Source: an uncultured Anaerobiospirillum sp. (GTDB taxonomy: Bacteria; Pseudomonadota; Gammaproteobacteria; Enterobacterales; Succinivibrionaceae). From it: a stretch of DNA of 64,000 bases. Under the pieces are notes generated by a model that was given only the letters and a program-made list of their open reading frames with translations, did not search any database and was not told where the DNA came from. How positions within the stretch are numbered: position 1 is the stretch's first letter; every line of letters starts with the position of its first letter. Shown here in pieces: positions 55,501-63,795 of the stretch. The DNA lies in assembly GCA_944389615.1 (NCBI GenBank), contig CALXNA010000011.1, forward strand, positions 21,384-85,383, given 5' to 3'. Both the position numbers and the translations under genes were made by a program.

Positions 55501-56428
55501 AGCCGTAGCAATGATCACCGAAGTAGGTGCGAATTAAGGTGTTGAGCGGCGTGATGGCGGCGGTGACGGCGGTCGGCGTCTTGAGCTTGTCATAGACTTG
55601 CCCGGCAAAGCCATCTAAGAGCTTTTGATCGAACAGGTCTTTGGCCTGCCGACAGAAGGCGTCTTCGTTATAGAACGGGCCAATCACCTGCGTGCTGGTA
55701 ATGGTACCCTGAGCGTTCATCTGGGCTTGGTTTAGGGCAAAGTAGAACAGCGGGGTGTAGCAGCGCTCCGCGCCTTGCCCGGTGACCAAGATAGGCCAGC
55801 CTAAGAAGAGGCGACAGTTTTCTTCTTTGCTGATTGCGTCTAAGTTGTGGCGCACGAAGTTGGAGTCGGCGACCTCAACTTGCGCTTGAGCCAGCTTGAT
55901 CGGGCCGTGATGCGGTTTGCTGCGTCCAAGGCCGAGGCTGAGCTCAAGGCTGCTAGCGCCGAGGACGGTGGTGTCTGATTCGGTGAGATTCAGACGCTTC
56001 ACCAGCGAGTACTCTTGGGCGCTGGGCTTAACTTTGCCTTGGGGCGTCACCACCTCTTCTTGGGCGCTGAAGCTTAACGAGTTGTGGGAGAGTTCATAGA
56101 ACAGCGACACAAAGTTCAGGAATTTGCGAAATTCTGCCAAGGTTACCGGTGCGTGCTCGTCGGCCTCGGGGGTGTCAGTCCCAAGGAGGGTCGCCCAGCC
56201 TTCCTTTGGCAGGCTAAAGCGCCAGCGGTCAGTAGAGGCCGAGACCAAGAAGTGTTGGTCGATCAGGCGCAGTACGACCTTGATGCGCGCACGCATAGCA
56301 TCGGGCTCAAAGTCGCAGTCTTGGGCCAAGCAGTGCTCGATTTGCTCAAAGCTGCGCGGCGTTTGGCAGTAGTCCTGGAGCAAGCGGACTACTTGCTGCT
56401 CTATGAGAAGGTTTGAGGCAAAATCCAT
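52517..56428 (-). CDS. Upf1-like SF1 helicase with C-terminal Vsr/DUF559-like nuclease
   Basis: A 1303-residue protein with a poorly conserved N-terminal 430 residues, then a superfamily 1 helicase of the Upf1/Dna2 type: VQGPPGTGKT (Lys457), VIFDEAAQF (about 845), GDPQQLPP, then IGVIAPYRAH, TVHRFQGKD and ALSRARDYLFVVG. A coiled-coil insertion lies between the first two motifs. The C-terminal 110 residues look like a Vsr/DUF559-type PD-(D/E)XK nuclease: FDTIWEHQLYQ, then RLDLAL followed by LDIECDGSQHY (about 1198-1215). It probably unwinds and cuts RNA or DNA. Such helicases (CnuH) accompany CoCoNuT systems. ATG 56428 lies 29 bases after the Hsp70-like gene. Confidence 0.85.
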   Translation of the reverse strand: MDFASNLLIEQQVVRLLQDYCQTPRSFEQIEHCLAQDCDFEPDAMRARIKVVLRLIDQHFLVSASTDRWRFSLPKEGWATLLGTDTPEADEHAPVTLAEFRKFLNFVSLFYELSHNSLSFSAQEEVVTPQGKVKPSAQEYSLVKRLNLTESDTTVLGASSLELSLGLGRSKPHHGPIKLAQAQVEVADSNFVRHNLDAISKEENCRLFLGWPILVTGQGAERCYTPLFYFALNQAQMNAQGTITSTQVIGPFYNEDAFCRQAKDLFDQKLLDGFAGQVYDKLKTPTAVTAAITPLNTLIRTYFGDHCYGSAFAFDDLARLVCVSELEHCDDKIVFAATISVSQPRNYDKSALRDLKLIAKATDDELRQSALSCFFVDERSAQIRAQSNKSESSEPADDQPTAQPSAVGINAFDVSSRAALVFNFDPSCPCDEDQTHAVRSMLKNDLTLVQGPPGTGKTMTVVSAAYNHAVRGQKVLVTSFNNAAIDAFYDKAKLQLSDQQGRPQTYRLAKLLKDKNSNSALKFKQLAKELAQRSLHLQQVGDACERFNHKVMQQEQQITALEQLREHAELDYNLLQTKIDDLAQRFIYRYCHSVEQMPAPARKLFAQLFTQDQAAPAPQSGEKAKRHANLLFNVRFSPNKAKQQRFLEELESLERTIDLYQTYHPEDSDTFQHLSAVKRGWVVRTNQMLRYCDHKQLKELIQSVRKLTQLKTQLVQSKIAFKLPHAKQPELDTESLEDTIKHLALEPSSDSRRLPVRDVDNSVRAELAQLSTQLNQDGTEIAPEGVTLEAKGILKNMVNMRDADERLAKNPDLVLKHFPVCTTSLLSVGTSLPCRSAMFDLVIFDEAAQFNFIAALPILFRAKRAAIIGDPQQLPPVGGYAQAAIDQTSYVYNLSTKLRLRFDLNSTIYDFALHSFAYHTLERGSQEVLPELILRQNRRSVANIVSYISQSFYRGQLAARRKVDQHELANQHKLLRSYDLGFNFVPVLDSMPQQLKSSRYCPQEIDQTVELLRTLAQEGYRGTIGVIAPYRAHITKLSSRMLADQEREECKQLKLEIDTVHRFQGKDCDTIIYNMCLSPSSQKEFALDPHIINVALSRARDYLFVVGNPSALVLRANIPYLAALQSKDELSAYGASAQDMMLAQAQLAGYATRGVRFDTIWEHQLYQAIVQGMEQDRFFDTHKVGFYTQLPMLRYRLDLALVYQDVGLDIECDGSQHYLYWVDAQHYQEVPEDKVRAQNLAELKPISFATIRFRNCLITQDPNACAQQVISRFKELVATRRIERPTERNAPSRNASRSTAMPF

Positions 56429-56456
56429 GGTTAACCTGCGTTAGTTGGCTCGGTGG

Positions 56457-59300
56457 TTAGTCTTTATCACCTTCAACATCGAGGTCGTTGATCGCGGCCA
56501 TGATGTTGGAGTTCGTGCCCTTCTTCTTGAGGTACTCGATGACCTGCGGGATCAGCGTTTTGAGCTTGTTCTCAACGAAGGCGTTTACCCGGTCATTGAA
56601 GTATCTATCCAAGCAGATGCGATTGATCTCTTGTGCTACTGCGTTGTAGTGGGCTTGTACTTGAAGGAGTAGCTGCTCCACTTGGGCCAGCTCTTGGGGT
56701 AGTGCCAAGTAGTCGCGGTCTTGGCAGCGGTACATCAGGCTGTACATCAAGATCACCAAGCTGATACTAAGCTTATTGGTGCCGGTGACCGTTTTGCGCT
56801 TGATCATGTTAGCCGCGGTCACCTCCTTAAAAGAAGCGCGCAGAATGGCTTGACTGCCTGCAGTTAACAGGCGCGCAAACTCGTAGGTCATGCAGAACTC
56901 GTCCGACCGCGGGTTAAAGCAGCGTGGGTGGTTTTCAATCAGGGTTTTGAGCGCCGCCATGTGGTAGTAGTTGAGCGGCACATGTGCTTGTTTGAGTTGC
57001 ACAAAGAACTTGCAGCAGGCCAGTACCGCATTAGGCTGGTCGAGGGTAAAAATGCAGTATTGACGCATCAGCTTGTTTGCGCTTCTAACATCGGTGGTGA
57101 GCGCGTTGTAGAGCATGCGCTCGATCATAGGCGCTACTTCCGAGGTGTCAGGCCAGTCAGCCGGGCCGATCCAAGTTACCGGTAAGCACTGATCAATTCG
57201 ATCGCTGAAGGCGTTGAGCACCGCTGGGCGGGTGGCGTGGTGGAGTCGCTTCCAGTCTGCGCCCTGCCGGTAGAGCTCGCGTAGCTTAGGGTAGTAAATG
57301 CTGAGGTCATAGTTGAGTTGGCGGCGGATCCGATCTTCATAGCCGGGGCTGAACTTCCCGTTGTAGCACACCAAGTTCGAGCTTTTGTAGCTCGACGAGA
57401 AGATGGTGTTGCTCTTCGTGAGGTTGCGCAGCGTGATAAACGGTGGCACCCATTGCTCTTTGTTGGGCTCCGGTAATGGTGGGTAGGCGCGGGCAAGGCG
57501 CGGGATGCACTCGGCAAAGTCAGGGGTCTTGACTGGGTCGAAGGCGCAGGTGACGCCGTAAGGCGGCAGGACATGGCTGGCGCCTTGAGGTGCAATCTTG
57601 ATCTTGACGTAGCCTGAGAGCGGGCGCTGCATGACTGAGACGGTCACCGGCTCATCGGTCAGCGCTTTGGCCCCGGCGGTGAAGGCGAGCTGGGCCTTCT
57701 TCACCGAGATGCCCTGCTCCTTAAAGCTGACCTCGCTCGCTTGCTCAATCGCGGCTTGGTTAAACTTAGGATCGGCTGAGACAAAGAGATCAATCCAATT
57801 GGCCCCCTTGGAGATTTGCAAGGCCAAGGACGAGCTGACTTCTTCTTGCGGCTCGATCTCCTTTTCCTCGATCAGAACGCGTTCTTGGTAGGCGTCCTGC
57901 GTTTCGTTCGTGACGAAGGTCGAGAACTTAGGCAGACGGTCGAGGTAGGTCGCAAGGCCACGGTTGAGGCGGTCTTGGAAGCTCATGCCGCCTTGGCTTA
58001 AGGCTTCAGCTGACAGTTCCTCAAAGCGCAGCTGCAGAGCTGCGCTGTCACGGGATAAGAGAGGCTTTAAGTAGGAAAAAATGGCATTGTCTTGCACCAG
58101 TTGCGTCGGGCCGACGATAAAGCAGATCGAGGCTTGGTTAGTGCGCGTGGCGGCCAACTTATTCTTGATTGCCGCGGCCAGCTGCGTGATGAAGTTGCCT
58201 GCTTGCGGCGCCGCGCTCTCGCTCAGTGGCGCTATCTCGTAGCGCTGGTAGAAGCGGGCAAGGTCAGTAAGGTTGAGCTCTTGAGTGATGCGCACATTGG
58301 ACTTGAACTCCGGGAGCTGTACCCACTTGGTCTGTCCCTTGACCGTGACTTTGAGCACCATTTGCTGGAGGTCTTGATCGATGCCCCAGATGTTCACGTT
58401 GTGGCTGAGCAGCTGTTGGCAGAGGCTGCGCTCGACTTGCGCCCCTTCCGTGCTGTGCGTGACCGCAAAAGTATTGTCGGTGATCTGGCGGGCATAGTAG
58501 TGGGCGGCACTGAGCGCAAAGTGCAGATAGCTCAGCCCCAGCGGGCAGTCTTGATAGACCGCTTGCAGGCGCACTGGAATCAGGTAGTCGGAGTTTGGAT
58601 CGCGCTTGAGCTCATACGAGGACAAGTCGATGCTATCGGCGCCCAAGTAGAGCACGTGCACTAAGAGGCGCTGCTCGCGGCGGCTTGAGGCCGAGTAAAT
58701 GCGACGGTTTGGGAGCAGGGGGAGCAGGGCATTGTCCAAGCTGGCCTTGGCCCCCATTAACGCGGCGACCGAGCGCCACAGCAGCTTCACGTTAAAGCCC
58801 AAGAAGGCATTGAGCAAGCACTGCTGCTCAACTTCGGTGAAGTTGTCGGGGATCAACAAGACCAACTGGGCTTTGGCGCGCAAGTTAGAGCGGGTAAGCA
58901 GTGGCACCAAGGCCTTAAGCTCGTCATCGGCCGCAATTTTCGGCTTGAGGTCGCAGATGATTTGAATTACGTGCTTGCAAATGCGATCGGCGGCCGCCTG
59001 CTTGATGAGCATGTCGCTACTGGCTTTGAGCTGTTGCCACAGTACCGCGACCAAGGTGCAGCAGGCCGCGTCGTCCTTTAAGCTCAGGCCAGTGTCCTCA
59101 TCTGCTGCTATGGTCAGGCCGGCGCCGGTGCGCTCATGGCGGGCGCGCGCTCCGTACAGATAGAGCTTATGGCTGGGATCTTCGATGATGACGCTCGGAG
59201 TCAGGGCTTCTTCGGGATATGCATGCCCATTGATGGTGACGCTGTCACCAAAGCCAAAGGCGCTGACGCTGATAATCAGGTTGGGGTTATCTGCTGCCAT
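56457..59300 (-). CDS. Divergent Hsp70-like protein of the CoCoNuT-like operon
   Basis: A 947-residue protein whose first 400 residues follow the actin/Hsp70 ATPase plan in degenerate form. LIISVSAFGFGDSVTING stands for phosphate-1 (normally GIDLGT). LVLLIPDNFTEVEQQCL...LWRSVAALMGA stands for the VPA.F....R.A...EP.AAAL region. LLVHVLYLGADSIDLSSYEL stands for phosphate-2 (normally DLGGGT.D). The usual Gly-rich loops are lost, so ATP hydrolysis is doubtful. The last 550 residues contain a beta-rich part and a helical C-terminus and match no family known to me. Start ATG 59300 (GAGGTG upstream) overlaps the preceding gene by 14 bases. RNA-binding Hsp70 homologues are a reported CoCoNuT component. 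Confidence 0.7.
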   Translation of the reverse strand: MAADNPNLIISVSAFGFGDSVTINGHAYPEEALTPSVIIEDPSHKLYLYGARARHERTGAGLTIAADEDTGLSLKDDAACCTLVAVLWQQLKASSDMLIKQAAADRICKHVIQIICDLKPKIAADDELKALVPLLTRSNLRAKAQLVLLIPDNFTEVEQQCLLNAFLGFNVKLLWRSVAALMGAKASLDNALLPLLPNRRIYSASSRREQRLLVHVLYLGADSIDLSSYELKRDPNSDYLIPVRLQAVYQDCPLGLSYLHFALSAAHYYARQITDNTFAVTHSTEGAQVERSLCQQLLSHNVNIWGIDQDLQQMVLKVTVKGQTKWVQLPEFKSNVRITQELNLTDLARFYQRYEIAPLSESAAPQAGNFITQLAAAIKNKLAATRTNQASICFIVGPTQLVQDNAIFSYLKPLLSRDSAALQLRFEELSAEALSQGGMSFQDRLNRGLATYLDRLPKFSTFVTNETQDAYQERVLIEEKEIEPQEEVSSSLALQISKGANWIDLFVSADPKFNQAAIEQASEVSFKEQGISVKKAQLAFTAGAKALTDEPVTVSVMQRPLSGYVKIKIAPQGASHVLPPYGVTCAFDPVKTPDFAECIPRLARAYPPLPEPNKEQWVPPFITLRNLTKSNTIFSSSYKSSNLVCYNGKFSPGYEDRIRRQLNYDLSIYYPKLRELYRQGADWKRLHHATRPAVLNAFSDRIDQCLPVTWIGPADWPDTSEVAPMIERMLYNALTTDVRSANKLMRQYCIFTLDQPNAVLACCKFFVQLKQAHVPLNYYHMAALKTLIENHPRCFNPRSDEFCMTYEFARLLTAGSQAILRASFKEVTAANMIKRKTVTGTNKLSISLVILMYSLMYRCQDRDYLALPQELAQVEQLLLQVQAHYNAVAQEINRICLDRYFNDRVNAFVENKLKTLIPQVIEYLKKKGTNSNIMAAINDLDVEGDKD

Positions 59301-61206
59301 CTAACACCTCGGTGATGATCGAAGTTAAGGTGTGCTCAAGGTGCTGGAGCGACTCGAGCCATTGCTCTGGTTGCACACTGATCAAGCTGAGATAAGCTTG
59401 GCCCAATTTGCGATTGTGGGGGCAGCGTTGGGCCGACTCCAGCGTGCTCACCAAGAAGTAAGGAATGAGCGCGGCGTTGCTGTGGTGCGGCACTTGGGCC
59501 ATCAGCTGACGCTGTACGTGATCCAGCTGGCTCGCAGGCGTGAGGCTGTGAATCGTGAAGATGGGGACGATTACCGGCGCTACCGTTTGATTGCGCTCGC
59601 GGAAGCTCTGTACTGGGGTCAGCACTAAGTAACAAGGGGCGGTGGCCTGCAGCTGCTCCGGTGCCGGGCTAAGCCGCTCCGACGCAGAGCCTTGCAGCTG
59701 ATACCACTGCTGGTGGAGCAGGGGCGTTTGCGGAGAGCCCAAGGACACCACCTCGAGACTGAAGCGGCCAGAGCCGCTTTGAATCAAGAACGGGCCTGCG
59801 GCGCCGCCTAATTTCACTCTGTGGCCATTGCGCTGCTCAAGGCTAATGCAGAGGTTGGACTGATACAGCGCGCGCAGGGTAAAGCGGGCATTGTCCTGTG
59901 TGGCCAGATGGCACAGGGCGGCATTGAGCAAGATCTCGCAGACGTCCTGATACAAGTTTTGCTGGCAGACCAAGCTTTGGTCTAAGGCACGCTTCTCGCG
60001 AATCAGGGCCAAGTACATGTTCCAGATCTGCTTGTAGTCGTGATCCTTTTGCAGGACGAAGTTGGGCTTAGGCAGCGTTCTTTGGCGGTTGACCGTAGCT
60101 AAGAACGAGTTCTGGGACAGGTCAGCGCAGCGCTGCTTAAAGTGCGCGAGCGTCTTGTCCAGCACTTGGTTGGTGAGCTGCTTGTGCTGACTGACAAAGT
60201 CGAGCTCTTCGCGCTGGTACTGGCCGACCTTGGTGATGCAGCGCTCCAAGAAGTCCTTTAGGACGCGGTTCTCAAGCAGGTTGTAGGTCTCGACCTTGGT
60301 CAGCCCCAAGATGCGCATCTTGTTCTTTTGCGCCTTCTCGCGCAGGTTGTCGCCCTCAAGGCGCAGCAAGTACTCAAGGCATTTGCCATCGAGCTCGTTG
60401 ACGCGCTCGACCGGCAAGAGCTTGCGCGTGTTGAGCAGGCTTTTGCGCAGCTTGGGTGCCAAACGGCGCAAGATGGCCGGGGCCTTCTGGGCAATGTCCA
60501 AAATGAGGGAGCGCTTGCGCTTGTTTTCGTCGCCACTGCAGTACTGCTCTAAGAGTTGATAGAGCTCCTTGTAGGAGACTAACTTGTCGTCGGTGAACTC
60601 GCCCTTGCTGTGGTGAGCAAGCAGGAAATCAAAGAAGTACAGGGTCGGCTCAAGGTAGTTAAAGTAGTTGGCTTCATTGCCCTCGGAGGTCACGATGACA
60701 CAATCAAGCTGCCCTAACGGCACCGAGGCAGAACTGTCGAGCTTGAGCGCAGCGCTGAAGTTTAAGGTGAGGGGATGCTGCCACCAGACATACTTGGGGG
60801 CGGCCGTGCCCAGCAGCTCCTGCTGCGCTTTGATATCCTGTAACGGCTTGAGCTCTTCTTGGGCCAAATGCTCCCGAAGCTTGAGCGGCAAGCTGGAGTA
60901 GTGCACCAAGGCTGGGAGGGTGAAGATGGCGCTGTTACGCTCCTCATCGGAGAGCGCGTACAGATAGGTCGGGCGCTCGAGCGCAAACTCGATCTCCTCA
61001 CCATCGACCTGACCTTGATAGTGCAAGCTCACATTCAGTTGGTTGCGCGCGCAGCGCTCAAGTACGGCTTGGGTCTTGGCCGTACCATCATCCTTCACAA
61101 TGAGGTAGGCACAGGTGAGCGCCCCCAAAGCCGCCAGGTTCCGGTCGGAACGAGCAGCTGGGGCGGTGGTACTAACCAGCGGAAGGGAGCTGAGGAAGAT
61201 TGCCAT
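59287..61206 (-). CDS. McrC-like DUF2357 protein
   Basis: A 639-residue protein resembling DUF2357/McrC homologues that partner McrB-type ATPases. It has an N-terminal beta-rich domain (about 1-190), a long helical middle (about 200-400, with NRVLKDFLERC and DYKQIWNMYLALIREKRAL typical of DUF2357) and a C-terminal domain where a PD-(D/E)XK nuclease is expected. There I see no clear D...E-x-K: the strands read FLIQSGSGRFSLEVVSLG and APCYLVLTPVQ. The nuclease may therefore be inactive and the helicase may supply cutting. It lies 100 bases after the McrB-like gene and overlaps the next gene. Confidence 0.65.
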   Translation of the reverse strand: MAIFLSSLPLVSTTAPAARSDRNLAALGALTCAYLIVKDDGTAKTQAVLERCARNQLNVSLHYQGQVDGEEIEFALERPTYLYALSDEERNSAIFTLPALVHYSSLPLKLREHLAQEELKPLQDIKAQQELLGTAAPKYVWWQHPLTLNFSAALKLDSSASVPLGQLDCVIVTSEGNEANYFNYLEPTLYFFDFLLAHHSKGEFTDDKLVSYKELYQLLEQYCSGDENKRKRSLILDIAQKAPAILRRLAPKLRKSLLNTRKLLPVERVNELDGKCLEYLLRLEGDNLREKAQKNKMRILGLTKVETYNLLENRVLKDFLERCITKVGQYQREELDFVSQHKQLTNQVLDKTLAHFKQRCADLSQNSFLATVNRQRTLPKPNFVLQKDHDYKQIWNMYLALIREKRALDQSLVCQQNLYQDVCEILLNAALCHLATQDNARFTLRALYQSNLCISLEQRNGHRVKLGGAAGPFLIQSGSGRFSLEVVSLGSPQTPLLHQQWYQLQGSASERLSPAPEQLQATAPCYLVLTPVQSFRERNQTVAPVIVPIFTIHSLTPASQLDHVQRQLMAQVPHHSNAALIPYFLVSTLESAQRCPHNRKLGQAYLSLISVQPEQWLESLQHLEHTLTSIITEVLDGSR

Positions 61207-61308
61207 ACAAACCTATGTTGCTTAAGGCCAAAAGCAGTAAAGCCCAGCGCCGCGCAGGCGGCGCAGCCGAGCCGCGCTTCCGCGCGGCAGGCGGAGGTCA
61301 GCGGTCAG

Positions 61309-63795
61309 CTATTCATCTAAGTCGCGGGTGACGCCACGCCAGATGAACATACCTTCGTTGTTGTAGTTTTCTTTAGCTGTGCGGAAGGCGTTAATCAGCG
61401 GCTCATCTTCGGTGTAGGCGATGACGCGCTCGAGCTCACTTAGGCAGTCGTTGGAGTGGTCGTTTTGCTCTAAGCCCGCGAGCTTCGGGATGATCTTCAT
61501 CTCGATCTGGTCGGCCAAAGCTAACTTCACCGTCTCCATCAGATCACTTTCCCCATCACATGGGTAGGCCTTGAGGTAGGACTCAATCGAGTTGTGGACA
61601 CGGTGGCCAAACGGCTTGCCGACATGGTTCAAAGCGTTATTGAGCTGCTCGAGTTGGTCTTTGAGCTCACCCTTGTCGTCGTCCGTGATCTGCTCGAAGT
61701 TATCTTGCGCGCGCCATGAGTTGAAGAGCTCGTAGTCGACCTTGATCGGACTTACCTCCTCTTCATTAGGCACATCGTCGCCAAAGGAGCCCGGCTTACC
61801 AAAGTGCAGGACATTGGCACGATCCAGTACCTTATCAGACAAGGCGTAGGTGGACTCGTCATCGTTCATGGTGCCCACGATGATGACGTTGGAGCCGACA
61901 AAGAACTTGCGTGGTGCAAGGTTGGAGCCGATGGTAATCTCGCTCTTGGCGTAGTCAGAGTTACGCAGCTCGAGCTTGGAGAGGAACTCGGAGAAGTAGT
62001 ACTCGACGCGGGCGAGGTTCATCTCGTCCAAGATGGCCATCATCATCGGGCTCGAGTCTACGATGATGCTTGGATCATCTTCATCTTCATCGCGATACTG
62101 ATCGAAGTGGTACAGGGCGCGTACCAGCGCGGTCGGCTGGAACTTCATCTCAAGGAAGTTGTAGAAGCCTAAGAGGTCGTCTTTGGAGTCCCAGCGCGGC
62201 TGGACGGCCACGTGCTCGCTATAGAAGCCAAAGAACTTAGCGTAGCGCAGCGCCAGCTGCGTCTTGCCGGTACCACTGACACCGGCCAGCACCGACAGCG
62301 GGTTGATCTGTTGAATCTTGAGCGCGGTATGGAAGGCCTTGATGACGCGGGATGGGTAGTACAGCTGCTGCGAGCGCAGATAGAGCATGAATTGCTCTAA
62401 GGCTTCGCTTTCGCTGTAGTCGGTGGTCTCTTCCTCATCAAACGTCTCTAAGAAGGTCTCGATGGCATCAGGCACGGTCTCAAGCTCTTCGTAGGCCTTG
62501 TTGAGCTCCTCCTTGGACTTGCCCTTGCTCGCAAGCTTCTTAGTGAGACGATCGTTCTCATATACGAGCGATTGGTGCTGGGAGTTCAGAGCCGCGACTT
62601 GCGAGCTGAGATCCAAGGCTTGGGACAAGTCCGCGCTAAAGGACTCTAAGCTCTCAGTGAGCTGCTCTTTAAGCGACTCGGTCAAGTTCTCGAAGACCTC
62701 GCCTAAGGCGTCGCCGACTTGTTGCTCGACTCTTTGCCCCGAGACTTGGTTCTTGAGCTGCTCAAGTTCGGCCGCTTGCTCCTTGAGGTCTTCTAAGCTA
62801 TCGGATACCTGCTCTTTAAGCGATTCAGTCAAGTTCTCGAAGACCTCACCCAAGGCGTCCCCGACCTTTTGCTCTAAGACTTGCTCGCCGAGCTCTTCAA
62901 GTTCCTCGCTCTTGCTCTTGTGCTCTGCCGCGAGATCATCAAGCTCCGTTTGGAGCTTATCAATCTCTTGCTCTAAGTTCGCCTTTTGCGCAGCGATGTT
63001 CTGCAGGTCGGAGAGCTCGTCGCTTAAGTTGTCGAGGCCCTGTGAGATTTGCTCGCCGAGCTTGTCGGTCAAGTTCTCGAAGACCTCACCTAAGGCGTCA
63101 CCTACCTTCTCCTCGACGCTGTGCTTTTGGAGCTCATCGTCGAGAGCGGCCAGCTCGTCGTTGATGCTTTGGCGCTCTGCTTTGAGCTGCTCCAGCTGAT
63201 CTTCGAGCCCCGCCACTATAGCTTCAGCTTTGCTGATATCGCTCAGATCAGCTTTGACCGTCTCAAAGGCTCCTGTGAGGGCTTCGCTCATGACCTTTGC
63301 GCCATTTTGCTCGTTGACTTGCTGGCTGAGCTCATCTAAGCGCTTCTGCTTCTCTTCGATCAGACGCTCGATCTCGCTTAACTGATCCTGCTGGTGCGAC
63401 TCCACGAAGTCCTGCAGCGCTTGGCTCTTGACCAACTTTTGCTCCAGCTCGTTCAGCGCTTTGCTCTTTTCGTGGTACAGCATGCCCAGATTATTGAGTT
63501 GGCTATTGACCTCGTCGACGGTGGCCTGCTTGGCGCTTAAGTCGTTGATGTTGTCGCGCAGGGTGCTCTCCTGCTTCTCAAGGCGCTTGAGCTCATCTTG
63601 CTTGGTCAGAATCTGGCGGTTAATCTCGGCCAAATCTTCTTGGCTGCCCAAGCTCTTGAGGCTGAGATCGAAGTCGCGGTTAGCTCGCAGGTAGAAGAAT
63701 GCGAACACAATCAGGATGATAGTGACGAGGACAATGCCAATTAACAGGAAGATGTCCATCGTTTGGGCCCAATCAAAGCCTTGAATATCGGTCAT
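61309..63795 (-). CDS. Membrane-anchored coiled-coil McrB-family AAA+ ATPase
   Basis: An 828-residue protein and the first gene of the operon. One membrane helix (about 13-35, IFLLIGIVLVTIILIVFAFFYL) is followed by a coiled coil of about 380 residues containing three near-identical copies of VGDALGEVFENLT and a degenerate fourth. The AAA+ domain (about 490-700) is of McrB type: Walker A GVSGTGKT (Lys511), Walker B AILDEMNLARVE (Asp590-Glu591) and the TMNDDE...LDRA stretch in place of the McrB MNxxD signature. McrB proteins use GTP and form rings on their McrC partner. ATG 63795 is preferred over a TTG eight codons upstream. Coiled coils fused to McrB define CoCoNuTs. Confidence 0.85.
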   Translation of the reverse strand: MTDIQGFDWAQTMDIFLLIGIVLVTIILIVFAFFYLRANRDFDLSLKSLGSQEDLAEINRQILTKQDELKRLEKQESTLRDNINDLSAKQATVDEVNSQLNNLGMLYHEKSKALNELEQKLVKSQALQDFVESHQQDQLSEIERLIEEKQKRLDELSQQVNEQNGAKVMSEALTGAFETVKADLSDISKAEAIVAGLEDQLEQLKAERQSINDELAALDDELQKHSVEEKVGDALGEVFENLTDKLGEQISQGLDNLSDELSDLQNIAAQKANLEQEIDKLQTELDDLAAEHKSKSEELEELGEQVLEQKVGDALGEVFENLTESLKEQVSDSLEDLKEQAAELEQLKNQVSGQRVEQQVGDALGEVFENLTESLKEQLTESLESFSADLSQALDLSSQVAALNSQHQSLVYENDRLTKKLASKGKSKEELNKAYEELETVPDAIETFLETFDEEETTDYSESEALEQFMLYLRSQQLYYPSRVIKAFHTALKIQQINPLSVLAGVSGTGKTQLALRYAKFFGFYSEHVAVQPRWDSKDDLLGFYNFLEMKFQPTALVRALYHFDQYRDEDEDDPSIIVDSSPMMMAILDEMNLARVEYYFSEFLSKLELRNSDYAKSEITIGSNLAPRKFFVGSNVIIVGTMNDDESTYALSDKVLDRANVLHFGKPGSFGDDVPNEEEVSPIKVDYELFNSWRAQDNFEQITDDDKGELKDQLEQLNNALNHVGKPFGHRVHNSIESYLKAYPCDGESDLMETVKLALADQIEMKIIPKLAGLEQNDHSNDCLSELERVIAYTEDEPLINAFRTAKENYNNEGMFIWRGVTRDLDE
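62680..63105 (-). repeat. Three 39-bp coding repeats in the McrB-like gene
   Basis: Blocks at 62680-62718, 62827-62865 and 63067-63105 each code for VGDALGEVFENLT and are nearly identical in DNA, differing mainly at third codon positions. They lie inside longer repeats that also share ESLKEQ-type flanks. Spacings of 147 and 240 bases keep the frame. Confidence 0.85.

Noticed and set aside
50984..63795. Zorya, BREX, Gabija or Wadjet system
   Set aside because: No ZorA/ZorB-type motor proteins, no PglX/PglZ, no OLD-type nuclease pair and no SMC-like Jet proteins; McrB, DUF2357 and Hsp70-like features fit CoCoNuT better.
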